A stretch of 64,000 nt of DNA, from contig NZ_SSMD01000007.1 in the NCBI RefSeq assembly GCF_004799325.1, positions 1-64,000 of the forward strand. Reading direction: 5' to 3'. The position numbers were made by a program, and so were the translations under genes. Below, in pieces: positions 1 to 8,521 of this stretch. Each line of letters starts with the position of its first letter. The first letter of the stretch is position 1. The stretch comes from Thalassobius vesicularis. Lineage in GTDB: Bacteria; Pseudomonadota; Alphaproteobacteria; Rhodobacterales; Rhodobacteraceae. The notes beneath the pieces were generated by a model. That model was not told where the DNA came from, searched no databases, and saw only the letters and a program-made list of their open reading frames with translations.

Positions 1-64
1 AACCGCTTGTCAGTGCGATCCGCACCGCATCTGCCCGGAATTCATCCGTCCTTGTCGTTCCCAT
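1..64 (-). CDS. IS3-family transposase OrfA, N-terminal fragment cut by the window edge
   Basis: The first 21 codons read MGTTRTDEFRADAVRIALTS and then leave the window. This is the N-terminus of the IS3-family OrfA proteins, which carry a helix-turn-helix that binds the IS ends. The ATG at 62-64 (minus strand) has an AAAGGAG ribosome site 7 nt upstream at about 72-79. The visible part is intact, so this is the 5' end of a possibly complete IS lying to the left. Only 21 residues are seen, so the subgroup cannot be named. Confidence 0.7.
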   Translation of the reverse strand, partial: MGTTRTDEFRADAVRIALTSG

Positions 65-127
65 AGCTCGTCTCCTTTGTTGCAATTAATGCTATCAAAG
101 GAGCGGCATCAAACCGTGACAGGTCCA
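1..127 (-). mobile_element. Terminal part of an IS3-family insertion sequence
   Basis: The OrfA start lies about 60 bp inside a likely IS end. On the minus strand a candidate terminal repeat begins TGGACCTGTCACGG at about 127, a typical distance from an IS3 orfA start. The other end is outside the window, so the exact boundary and the target duplication cannot be checked. Confidence 0.4.
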
Positions 128-619
128 CGTTGTCTCCGCAACGCTAGCGAGATTTTCGAGGCGGGTCTAGCGCCGCTACAGGACTATAGCGGGGCGGACA
201 CGAATACCATCCACACAGTGTGGACTTGTGGAGTACGTTTCGCTGCGATCCGCGTGAACGGCCAGTTTAACGAAGCTGCACTGCGGCGACCAGGTGAATT
301 GCGAATGGCAGGTAAGGGCCGAAATCGGCCAGATCACTTTTGGCGTAAAGCGGTCATTCGCGGTGGTTGCAATGTTTAGTCGGAGATGGGCGGAGGTCAT
401 GCTGGCGCGGGTTCTGAAGCCGTTTTCATATTGTTGAAAGTCAGCAAAAACATTTCAGCTCTAATTCGATAAAACCATAAGGCGCGAAAAGATCGGCTTC
501 TAGCTATGGTTGCTTTGCGCCCATTTGGCATCATCAGATTGCGGAGTGCTGCAGTTGGATGTAGCCTCTCAAGCAACAAAAACATACCGCATATTTTCAT
601 AAGGTTACCCGCGATAGTC
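128..619. other. Non-coding stretch between IS end and hsdM
   Basis: About 490 bp with no convincing gene. Short open frames on both strands have no recognisable protein features. It contains a perfect 13-nt palindrome CCACACAGTGTGG at 211-223 and a weak -35-like TTGAAA at 434-439. The hsdM promoter is presumably in the AT-richer last 200 bp. Confidence 0.5.
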
Positions 620-3013
620 ATGAATCAGAGCTCACACAACTCCTTGGTTTCCTTCATCTGGCGCATCGCCGACGACTGCTTGCGGGACGTGTACGTTCGC
701 GGCAAATACCGCGATGTCATTCTGCCCATGGTCGTGCTGCGCCGCCTTGATACGCTGCTGGAGCCTACCAAGGACGCCGTCTTGGAAGAAGTCCGGTACC
801 AGAAGGAAGACATGGCTGCGACCGAGTTGGACGATGAGCCGCTCAAGGACGCATCGGGCTACGTCTTCTTCAACACCAGCCAGTGGACCCTGAAAAAGCT
901 CCACGGCACCGCCACCAACAACCAGCAGATCCTGCTCGCCAACATCGAGGATTACCTCGACGGCTTCTCCGACAACGTCAAAGAGATTATCGGCCGCTTC
1001 AAGCTGTTTGAACAGATGCGCCACATGGCCGAGAAGCAGGTCCTGCTCGACGTCATCGAGAAGTTCGTTTCTCCCTGGATCAACCTGACCCCGCACGACA
1101 TCGAGGACCCGGAGGGCAACACGCTGCCCGGTCTGTCGAACCTCGGCATGGGCTATGTCTTCGAGGAGCTGATCCGCAAGTTCAACGAAGAGAACAACGA
1201 GGAAGCCGGGGAACACTTCACCCCGCGTGAGGTGATCCACCTCATGACGCATCTCATCTTCGACCCGATCAAGGACCAGCTGCCCCCGGTCATGACGATC
1301 TACGACCCCGCCTGCGGTTCAGGCGGCATGCTGACCGAGGCGCAGAACTACATCAAGGACCCCGACGGCCCGATCCAGGCGCGGGGCGACGTCTATCTCT
1401 ACGGCAAGGAGATCAACGACGAGACCTACGCGATCTGCAAGTCGGACATGATGATCAAGGGCAACAACCCCGAGAACATCCGCGTGGGCTCCACCCTTTC
1501 GACCGACGAATTCTCGGCCAACCGCTTCGACTTCATGCTCTCCAACCCGCCCTACGGCAAAAGCTGGAACAGCGAGGTAAAGTACATCAAGGACGGCAAG
1601 GACGTCATCGACACCCGCTTCCAGGTCGATCTGGCCGACTACTGGGGCAAGGTCGAGACCATGGACGCCACGCCGCGCTCCTCGGACGGGCAATTGCTCT
1701 TCCTCATGGAGATGGTCAGCAAGATGAAGCCCACGGGCACCAGCCCGCTCGGCTCGCGCATTGCCTCCGTCCACAACGGCTCCAGCCTGTTCACCGGGGA
1801 TGCGGGCAGCGGGGAATCCAACATCCGCCGCTTCATCATCGAGAACGACATGCTGGACACCATCATCCAGCTGCCCAACAACCTGTTCTACAACACCGGC
1901 ATCACCACTTACATCTGGCTCCTGTCCAACGCCAAACCCGAAGGACGGCGCGGGCGGGTCCAGCTGATCGACGCCAACCTCCTGTACCGCAAGCTGCGCA
2001 AGAACCTTGGCGACAAGAACTGCGAGTTCTCGGACGAGCACATCCAGGCCATCACCGATGCCTTCCTCGCCTTCGCCCCCATCGAGCGCGAGATGGACGC
2101 CAACAACGATCCCACCGGCATCGCCGTGCAGGTCTTCGACAACGCGGACTTTGGTTACCACAAGGTCACCATCGAACGCCCGGACCGTCGCCGTGCGGCC
2201 TTCAGCGCCGAACGCCTCGCGCCGCTGCGCTTTGACAAGTCTCTGCGCGAGCCCATGGAATGGCTCTATGGCGAACACGGCGATCAGGTCTACCAGCCGG
2301 GCTTCCTCAAGGAACAGACCAAGGCGATCATCGCGTGGTGCGAGGAAGCAGGCATCACCCTGAACGCCAAGGCGAGGACCAAGCTGCTCGACACCAAGTG
2401 CTGGGTCAAGCTACGCGACCTGCTGGCCACGGCGACCCGGATCATGCGCGATGTGGGCACGGAGGAGACCGACGATTTCAACGCCTTCCGCAAGGCGGTG
2501 AACGCCGCGATCAAGGCGCGCAAGATCAAGCTGGGCGTGACCGAGAAGAACGCCATCCTGAACGCGGTCAGCTGGTACGACGAGACCGCGAAAAAGGTCA
2601 TCGCCAAGAAGCACAAGCTGACCGGCGCAGAGGTCGCGGAGCTGACCACCCATCTGGGCTGCGCGGCGGAGGATCTGGCCGATTTCGGCTGGTACCGGCA
2701 AGCGGACGGCAGCTACCTGACCTACGAGAGCACCTCTGACCTGCGCGATGCGGAAAGCGTGCCGCTAAAGGACGACATCCACCGCTACTTCCTGGCGGAG
2801 GTGAAGCCGCATGTGAAGGAAGCCTGGATCAACCTCGACAGCGTCAAGATCGGCTACGAGATCAGCTTCAACAAGTACTTCTACCGCCACAAGCCGCTGC
2901 GCAGCCTCGAAGAGGTCACGCAGGACATCCTGGCCCTGGAAGAAAAGGCCGACGGGCTGATCGCCGACATCCTTGGTGTCGAGGTCGCGACCAAGCTGGA
3001 GCCGGCGGAATGA
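620..3013 (+). CDS. hsdM: Type I restriction-modification system DNA methyltransferase subunit HsdM
   Basis: Transfers a methyl group from S-adenosylmethionine to adenine in the sequence recognised by HsdS, and is part of the HsdM2S methylase and the HsdR-containing nuclease. The 797-aa product shows an N-terminal HsdM helical domain (VSFIWRIADDCLRDVYVRG), SAM-binding motif I (YDPACGSGGML, about residue 230) and amino-methylase motif IV (NPPYG, about residue 310). The frame is open from 506, but the ATG at 620 begins the conserved N-terminus; its Shine-Dalgarno is weak. It belongs to the long HsdM group with about 250 extra C-terminal residues. The stop overlaps the hsdS start (ATGA), indicating translational coupling. 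Confidence 0.95.
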   Translation: MNQSSHNSLVSFIWRIADDCLRDVYVRGKYRDVILPMVVLRRLDTLLEPTKDAVLEEVRYQKEDMAATELDDEPLKDASGYVFFNTSQWTLKKLHGTATNNQQILLANIEDYLDGFSDNVKEIIGRFKLFEQMRHMAEKQVLLDVIEKFVSPWINLTPHDIEDPEGNTLPGLSNLGMGYVFEELIRKFNEENNEEAGEHFTPREVIHLMTHLIFDPIKDQLPPVMTIYDPACGSGGMLTEAQNYIKDPDGPIQARGDVYLYGKEINDETYAICKSDMMIKGNNPENIRVGSTLSTDEFSANRFDFMLSNPPYGKSWNSEVKYIKDGKDVIDTRFQVDLADYWGKVETMDATPRSSDGQLLFLMEMVSKMKPTGTSPLGSRIASVHNGSSLFTGDAGSGESNIRRFIIENDMLDTIIQLPNNLFYNTGITTYIWLLSNAKPEGRRGRVQLIDANLLYRKLRKNLGDKNCEFSDEHIQAITDAFLAFAPIEREMDANNDPTGIAVQVFDNADFGYHKVTIERPDRRRAAFSAERLAPLRFDKSLREPMEWLYGEHGDQVYQPGFLKEQTKAIIAWCEEAGITLNAKARTKLLDTKCWVKLRDLLATATRIMRDVGTEETDDFNAFRKAVNAAIKARKIKLGVTEKNAILNAVSWYDETAKKVIAKKHKLTGAEVAELTTHLGCAAEDLADFGWYRQADGSYLTYESTSDLRDAESVPLKDDIHRYFLAEVKPHVKEAWINLDSVKIGYEISFNKYFYRHKPLRSLEEVTQDILALEEKADGLIADILGVEVATKLEPAE

Positions 3014-4266
3014 ACATCGCGGCATATCCGAAGTATGACGACTACAAGGAAAGTGGCTTTACCCCGGTGGGTGAAATTCCAACCCATTGGACGTGCTCAA
3101 GGATTCGTCACGCGGCAGAAATCTCACCTTCCCGGAGGCTTGACGGAAACACCGGACGCGAGGAGCAGGTCGTCTTTCTGCCTATGGAGGCCGTTGGAGA
3201 TAATGGCCAAATAGATCAATCGAATATCAGGCTGTCCCGTGAAGTCTCAGAAGGGTTTACCTATTTCCAGAGAGGCGATGTGGTCATGGCGAAGATCACT
3301 CCCTGCTTTGAGAATGGCAAAGGAGCCTACCTGAAAGAGCTTTCAACCAAATATGGTTTCGGCACGACCGAGCTCCATGTCATGCGCCCGAGGGAAGTTA
3401 CGGGCGAATTCCTATATTACTTCCTCAACAGAAGCGCATTCCGGACCTACAGCGAAGTCTTCATGGTAGGTAGTGCAGGTCAGAAACGTGTTTCCACGGA
3501 CTTCTTGAAGAACCAGCTGATACCAATCCCCCCACTCCCCGAACAACGCGCCATCGCGGCGTTTCTGGATGGGAAATGCGGGACGATTGATGAGGCGGTG
3601 CGGATCAAGGAGGAGCAGATCAGGCTGCTGGCCGAGCGCAGGCAGATCCTGATCCAAGAGGCCGTCACCCGCGGCCTGAACCCCGACGCCCCCATGAAGG
3701 ACAGCGGCATCGACTGGATCGGCCATATCCCCTCGCATTGGGATGTTCTTCCGTTAAAATATATCGCTGCGCTGCGTAGTGGCGATACCATTTCGGCGGA
3801 GAGCTTCACAGAAGCTGGGTATCCAGTCTACGGAGGCAATGGATTTCGGGGCTTCACATCCAGATATACACATCGTGGGCATTTCGCGCTGATCGGTAGA
3901 CAAGGCGCGCTGTGCGGCAATGTGAACTATGCCGATGGCGAGTTTTTTGCCTCCGAACACGCGATCGTAGCGACGCCGAAGCGTCAAATCAAAACGGTTT
4001 GGCTTGGTGAGATAATCCGATGCGCGAACTTCAACCGTCTATCTCAGTCGGCTGCGCAACCCGGAATTTCTGTCGAGGTTATAGGCAATCAACGGCTGCC
4101 CCTGCCTCCTCAGTGCGAGCAGCAGCCTATTGTCGATTACGTCGAGCGCGAGGCGGGGAAGATCGACGCTGCACTTTCTCTGAAGCAGACACAGATTTCC
4201 GCATTGCGGGAATACAAGACGAGCTTGATCAACGCGGCGGTGACTGGAAAGATCAAGGTATTGTAA
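3010..4266 (+). CDS. hsdS: Type I restriction-modification specificity subunit HsdS
   Basis: Provides DNA target recognition for the HsdMSR complex. The 418-aa protein has the family's two half-repeats. Each starts with a GxxPxHW segment (GEIPTHW near residue 22; GHIPSHWDVLPL near 238), carries a target-recognition domain, and ends in a conserved helical spacer (PLPEQRAIAAFLD near 177; PPQCEQQPIVDYVE near 365). The two recognition domains differ, as expected for a bipartite target. The start ATG lies inside the hsdM stop. The recognised sequence cannot be predicted by eye. Confidence 0.93.
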   Translation: MNIAAYPKYDDYKESGFTPVGEIPTHWTCSRIRHAAEISPSRRLDGNTGREEQVVFLPMEAVGDNGQIDQSNIRLSREVSEGFTYFQRGDVVMAKITPCFENGKGAYLKELSTKYGFGTTELHVMRPREVTGEFLYYFLNRSAFRTYSEVFMVGSAGQKRVSTDFLKNQLIPIPPLPEQRAIAAFLDGKCGTIDEAVRIKEEQIRLLAERRQILIQEAVTRGLNPDAPMKDSGIDWIGHIPSHWDVLPLKYIAALRSGDTISAESFTEAGYPVYGGNGFRGFTSRYTHRGHFALIGRQGALCGNVNYADGEFFASEHAIVATPKRQIKTVWLGEIIRCANFNRLSQSAAQPGISVEVIGNQRLPLPPQCEQQPIVDYVEREAGKIDAALSLKQTQISALREYKTSLINAAVTGKIKVL

Positions 4267-4317
4267 GCGCCCGACCCCTGATCGGGGCGGGGCAGAGACT
4301 CATTTGAAAGCAAAGCC

Positions 4318-7300
4318 ATGAATATCGCGGTCAGCAATACCAAGGAAATCGCCCTCGAACAGGCCATCGAACGACGGCTCTGCGGCGCGAGCTCCGAAGA
4401 GCTGGCCGCCGGGGCCGCTGCCGAGACCGGCCCATTCCGCATCGGCCAACCCTCGGACTTCGATGCGACCCTCGCGCTCGACCGTGCCAAATTCTGGGAG
4501 TTCCTCGAGACCACGCAGTCCCAGGACCTCGACAAGCTCAAGAAGAACAGCCCCACCGACTGGCAGGCCAAGATCACCGGCCAGCTCGACAAGCTGATCA
4601 AGAACAAGGGCCTGCTCCACGTCCTGAAAAAGGGCCTGCCCGTCGACAACGCGCATTTCCACCTGATGTACCCGGCGCCGCTGGCAAGCTCGGCACAAAA
4701 GGTCCACGACAATTTCGCCGCCAATATCTGGAGCGTGACCCGGCAGGTCCACCACAGCACCGCCAACCCGAATGAATCGGTGGACATGGTCCTGTTCCTC
4801 AACGGGCTGCCGCTGGTGACGCTGGAGCTGAAGAACGCCTGGACCCACCAGACCGCCCGCCACCACGGCCAGAAGCAATACCGCGAGCGTGACACGAACC
4901 AGACGCTGCTGCGCTTTGGCCGGGTGCTGGTCCACATGACCGCCGACACCGACGAGGTGTGGATGGCGACGAAGCTGGCCGGCGCCTCGACCTTCTTCCT
5001 GCCGTTCAATAAGGGCCATAACGAGGGCGCGGGCAACCCGCCGAACCAGAGCGGCCACAAGACGGCCTATCTGTGGGAAGAGGTTCTGCAACCGGAGAGC
5101 CTCGCCGGGATCATCCAGCATTTCGTGTTGCTGGAGGGGAAGGCCACCGACCCGCTGGCGAAGAAGACGCTGATCTTCCCGCGCTACCACCAGCTGAACG
5201 TGGTGCGGAAGCTTTTGTCCCATGCGGCAGAGACGGGCGTGGGGCATAGCTACCTGATCCAACACTCCGCCGGTTCGGGGAAGTCCAACAGCATCACCTG
5301 GGCCGCCTACCAGCTGATCGAGACCTACCCGGCGAAGATGGGCCTGCCGGGGGCGAAGGCACTGGACGCCCCGCTGTTCGATAGCGTGATCGTCGTGACC
5401 GACCGCCGGCTGCTGGACAAGCAACTGCGGGACAACATCAAGGACTTCTCCGAGGTCAAGAACATCGTCGCCCCGGCGCTGAAGTCGTCGGACCTGAAGG
5501 CGGCGCTGGAAAACGGCAAGAAGATCATCATCACGACGATCCAGAAGTTCCCCTTCATCATCGACGGGATCGCAGACCTGAGTGACAAGCGCTTCGCCGT
5601 GATCATCGACGAGGCGCACAGCGGCCAGAGCGGTATCGCCAGTGACAAGATGAACCAAGCGATGGGCGCCGACCCAGACGAGGTTGATGCGCAAGACAAG
5701 ATCCTCGCCGCGATGGAGGCGCGCAAGATGCGGGGCAATGCCTCCTACTTCGCCTTCACCGCCACGCCCAAGGCGATCACCCTTGAGAAGTTCGGGGAAC
5801 GACAGCCCGACGGCCGCTTCCTGCCTTTCCACCTGTACAGCATGAAGCAGGCGATCGAGGAGGGCTTCATCCTCGACGTGCTGGCGAATTACACGACGTA
5901 CAAAAGCTACTACGAGATTCAGAAGTCCATCGAGGACAACCCCCTGTTCGACACGTCCAAGGCTCAGAAGAAGTTGCGTGCCTACGTCGAAAGGAGCCAG
6001 CAGACGATCAACACCAAGGCCGAGATCATGGTCGATGACTTCATCGACAACGTGGTCAACCCGAAGAAGCTGCGCGGCAAGGGCAAGGGGATGATTGTCA
6101 CGCAGAATATCGAGATGGCGATCAGGTACTACAAGGCCGTCCAGACGGAGCTTGCCAAGCGCGGCAATCCCTTCAAAGCACTAATAGCATTCTCGGGTGA
6201 GAAGGAGGTCGATGGGGTCAAGTACACCGAAGCCGAGATGAACGGCTTTCCCGAGGATAAGACTCGCGACTACTTCCATGGTGTCGACAAGGACGGCAAA
6301 CCCATGAAACTGAATGGCGAGAGCGTTGAAAACGCTTTCCGACTTCTGATCGTCGCGAACAAGTACCTGACGGGCTTCGATCAGCCGAAGCTCTGTGCGA
6401 TGTACGTCGACAAGAAGTTGCAGTCGGTGCTGGCGGTCCAGGCCCTGTCGCGGCTGAACCGGTCCTCGCCGAAGCTGGGCAAACGGACCGAGGACCTGTT
6501 CGTGCTCGACTTCTTCAACTCGACGGAGGACATCAAGGCTGCCTTCGACCCGTTCTTCACGGTGACGACCCTTTCCGAGGCGACGGATGTCAATGTTCTT
6601 CATGAGCTGAAGGCGTTCATTGACGATGTGGGCGTGTACGAATGGTCCGAGGTCGAGGAGTTCTGCAACCGGTTTTTTACCGGTGAAGATGCCGAAAAGC
6701 TGAGCCCGCTTATCGACGTCGCGGCGGATCGCTTTAACAATGGCTTGGAACTGGAAGATCCCGACAAGATCGATTTCAAAATCAAAGCCAAGCAATTCGT
6801 GAAAATTTACGGCCAAATGGCAGCAATCATGCCTTTCGAGGTCCTGGCGTGGGAGAAGCTTTTCTGGTTCCTGAAATTCTTGGTGCCAAAGCTTCATATC
6901 CAAGATCCGAGCCAAGATGCGTTGGACGAGCTTCTCGAGTCTGTCGACTTGTCGTCATATGGACTGGAGCGCACCAAGCTGAACCATTCTATCGGACTGG
7001 ATTTTTCGGAGGCCGAATTGGACCCCCAGAATCCCAACCCTCGCGGCTATCGCGAAGGAGACGCGCAAGAAGACCCGCTAGAAGAGATCATCCGTAGCTT
7101 CAACGAAAGATGGTTTCAGGGGTGGAGCGCGACGCCCGAAGAGCAACGTATTAAGTTTCTGAATATTGTCGAAAGCGTTCAGGCGCATCCGGACTTTCAA
7201 GAGAAATTTGGCGACAATCCCGACCCATACACTCGTGACCTAGCATTCAATAAAATCATGGCGGAAGTCATGCTTCAGCGACGCAAAGAGGAACTGGAGC

Positions 7301-7392
7301 TATACAAACTCCATAGCCAAGACGAAGCCTTTAAGGCCTCCTTCTACCAGAGCATCAAACAATTGCTCCAGAGCGACACTGCGAGCTGGTAG
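4318..7392 (+). CDS. hsdR: Type I restriction enzyme endonuclease/translocase subunit HsdR
   Basis: ATP-driven translocase and nuclease of the type I complex, which cuts unmethylated DNA away from the target. The 1024-aa protein has an N-terminal PD-(D/E)XK nuclease with the ELK element in LVTLELKN (about residue 168), then a superfamily 2 motor: Walker A HSAGSGKSN (about 317), DEAH box IIDEAHSGQ (about 431) and motif III AFTATPK (about 480). It starts 51 bp after hsdS and completes the operon. All expected motifs are present, so the system looks functional. Base composition falls towards the 3' end. Confidence 0.95.
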   Translation: MNIAVSNTKEIALEQAIERRLCGASSEELAAGAAAETGPFRIGQPSDFDATLALDRAKFWEFLETTQSQDLDKLKKNSPTDWQAKITGQLDKLIKNKGLLHVLKKGLPVDNAHFHLMYPAPLASSAQKVHDNFAANIWSVTRQVHHSTANPNESVDMVLFLNGLPLVTLELKNAWTHQTARHHGQKQYRERDTNQTLLRFGRVLVHMTADTDEVWMATKLAGASTFFLPFNKGHNEGAGNPPNQSGHKTAYLWEEVLQPESLAGIIQHFVLLEGKATDPLAKKTLIFPRYHQLNVVRKLLSHAAETGVGHSYLIQHSAGSGKSNSITWAAYQLIETYPAKMGLPGAKALDAPLFDSVIVVTDRRLLDKQLRDNIKDFSEVKNIVAPALKSSDLKAALENGKKIIITTIQKFPFIIDGIADLSDKRFAVIIDEAHSGQSGIASDKMNQAMGADPDEVDAQDKILAAMEARKMRGNASYFAFTATPKAITLEKFGERQPDGRFLPFHLYSMKQAIEEGFILDVLANYTTYKSYYEIQKSIEDNPLFDTSKAQKKLRAYVERSQQTINTKAEIMVDDFIDNVVNPKKLRGKGKGMIVTQNIEMAIRYYKAVQTELAKRGNPFKALIAFSGEKEVDGVKYTEAEMNGFPEDKTRDYFHGVDKDGKPMKLNGESVENAFRLLIVANKYLTGFDQPKLCAMYVDKKLQSVLAVQALSRLNRSSPKLGKRTEDLFVLDFFNSTEDIKAAFDPFFTVTTLSEATDVNVLHELKAFIDDVGVYEWSEVEEFCNRFFTGEDAEKLSPLIDVAADRFNNGLELEDPDKIDFKIKAKQFVKIYGQMAAIMPFEVLAWEKLFWFLKFLVPKLHIQDPSQDALDELLESVDLSSYGLERTKLNHSIGLDFSEAELDPQNPNPRGYREGDAQEDPLEEIIRSFNERWFQGWSATPEEQRIKFLNIVESVQAHPDFQEKFGDNPDPYTRDLAFNKIMAEVMLQRRKEELELYKLHSQDEAFKASFYQSIKQLLQSDTASW

Positions 7393-7507
7393 TTAGAATT
7401 TAACCCGAAATAGACTTGGAGGGTTCGATAGCCGCACCTCCACGCGGGCACAGCGTCATTGCCGAAAGCATGGCGAAGCAGTTCAAGCGAGACAGCCTGG
7501 CCTTGTT

Positions 7508-7757
7508 GGGTTTTTTTCGCTGCAGATCGACAGCGGAATTGTGGATGGCCACGGAAAGCCAAAATTCAGCTTCCATGCTCTTCGACATGCGGCGAAATCA
7601 TTGTTCATTGAGCAGAACTGACCACCAAAGAAGGCCCAAGTTCTGTTGGGGGATCTTCTTTGCCATGACGATGTATGTCTGTAGGCATCTATTCGACAGT
7701 CCCGAGGACGATGTCGCATCGTTTTCCAAAATGCAATCGGATCTCTTGGTTGCCTGA
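7508..7757 (+). pseudogene. Decayed tyrosine recombinase (phage-type integrase), C-terminal remnant
   Basis: Translating around 7508-7660 gives SGIVDGHGKPKFSFHALRH followed by an arm ending LFIEQN. This is the catalytic HxLRH box of tyrosine integrases. It is then broken by a TGA where family members usually have Trp, and by a +1/-1 frameshift after LLG near 7650. The tail resumes in another frame as MTMYVCRHLFDSPEDDV and ends at the TGA 7755-7757, matching the usual MDVYGHLF...P tail with the catalytic Tyr region damaged. Only about 85 codons remain. It marks an old integration event next to the restriction operon. No function is expected. Confidence 0.75.
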
Positions 7758-7821
7758 AGCGCCCCCTATCGGCCACTAGAAATACGGCCCGGCTCGAGCG
7801 CCAATGGGTTGTTTAATGCCC

Positions 7822-8400
7822 TTACAGATACGGCGGGGTGCAAGCCGAGATCACCATCGCCGGCCTATCGCCGACATTCCTGAAGCGGTGTGGTTCTTGC
7901 GAACTGAACAGATACGCGTCTCCGGTCTTGAGGATGCGCGAAGTGGTCCCCACGATGACCTCAAGTTCTCCTGCAATGACCACGCCACCTTCGTTGCCGA
8001 AGTGTTCCAACATGGTTTCGCCTGTATCTGCGCCAGGCTCATAGGTTTCGTGCAGAATCTGCAGATTGTTCGTGCGCGCGTCGCCGACTTGTTTCAGAGA
8101 AATCCGTCCGCTGATCGTGTCATGCTCTCGATAGATGCGAGACGTGAGGTCGCGGAATGAGTTCGGTGTAAAGAAAACCGCACCGTCATCGGGGGCGTCG
8201 GGCTCAAAGAATTCGGACATTCCAATGCCGAGTCCGCCCAGAATTTTGCGCAAAGAGGAGACTGAAGGGCTGCTCTTGTTCGTTTCGATCATGGAAATTT
8301 GACCATGTGGAACGCCGGCCGCATCTGCGAGCTGTCGCTGCGATAGCCCGCTCGCAATCCTGAGCTCCTTAAGCCTGTTGCCTACATCAAATTCAGACAT
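7822..8400 (-). CDS. XRE-family transcriptional regulator with C-terminal cupin domain
   Basis: The 192-aa protein pairs an N-terminal helix-turn-helix (about residues 7-62, LRIASGLSQRQLADAAGVP) with a C-terminal small-molecule-sensing cupin (about 110-190; LEHFGNEGGVVIAGELEV and SSQEPHRFRNVG). This PuuR-like architecture is common in regulators of polyamine, GABA and amino acid catabolism. It is transcribed away from the aminotransferase gene at 8522, and two inverted repeats lie in the shared spacer. It is therefore the likely local repressor of that operon. The ligand is unknown; an intermediate of the pathway is a reasonable guess. Confidence 0.9.
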   Translation of the reverse strand: MSEFDVGNRLKELRIASGLSQRQLADAAGVPHGQISMIETNKSSPSVSSLRKILGGLGIGMSEFFEPDAPDDGAVFFTPNSFRDLTSRIYREHDTISGRISLKQVGDARTNNLQILHETYEPGADTGETMLEHFGNEGGVVIAGELEVIVGTTSRILKTGDAYLFSSQEPHRFRNVGDRPAMVISACTPPYL

Positions 8401-8453
8401 TTTGCCCCCGATGTTCCCAGATGCCGCAAATTCACAACCTTTTTGTCCAAGGT

Positions 8454-8484
8454 CAACAAAATCTGTTGCTCAAAAATTTGAGCA
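8454..8484. promoter_or_regulatory. Two abutting inverted repeats in the regulator/aminotransferase spacer
   Basis: CAACA-N5-TGTTG at 8454-8468 runs into the perfect repeat TGCTCAAA-AA-TTTGAGCA at 8467-8484. Both sit in the 121-bp divergent spacer, just upstream of the aminotransferase ribosome site (AGGAGG at about 8509). They are good operator candidates for the XRE-cupin protein encoded next to them. This is inferred from position and symmetry only. Confidence 0.5.
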
Positions 8485-8521
8485 GCAATATCGTGAATTT
8501 GATGAATTAGGAGGAATCAAA

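Noticed and set aside
77-379. 100-aa plus-strand frame at the left edge
   Set aside because: It overlaps the IS3 end, has no ribosome site or recognisable motif, and is probably non-coding.
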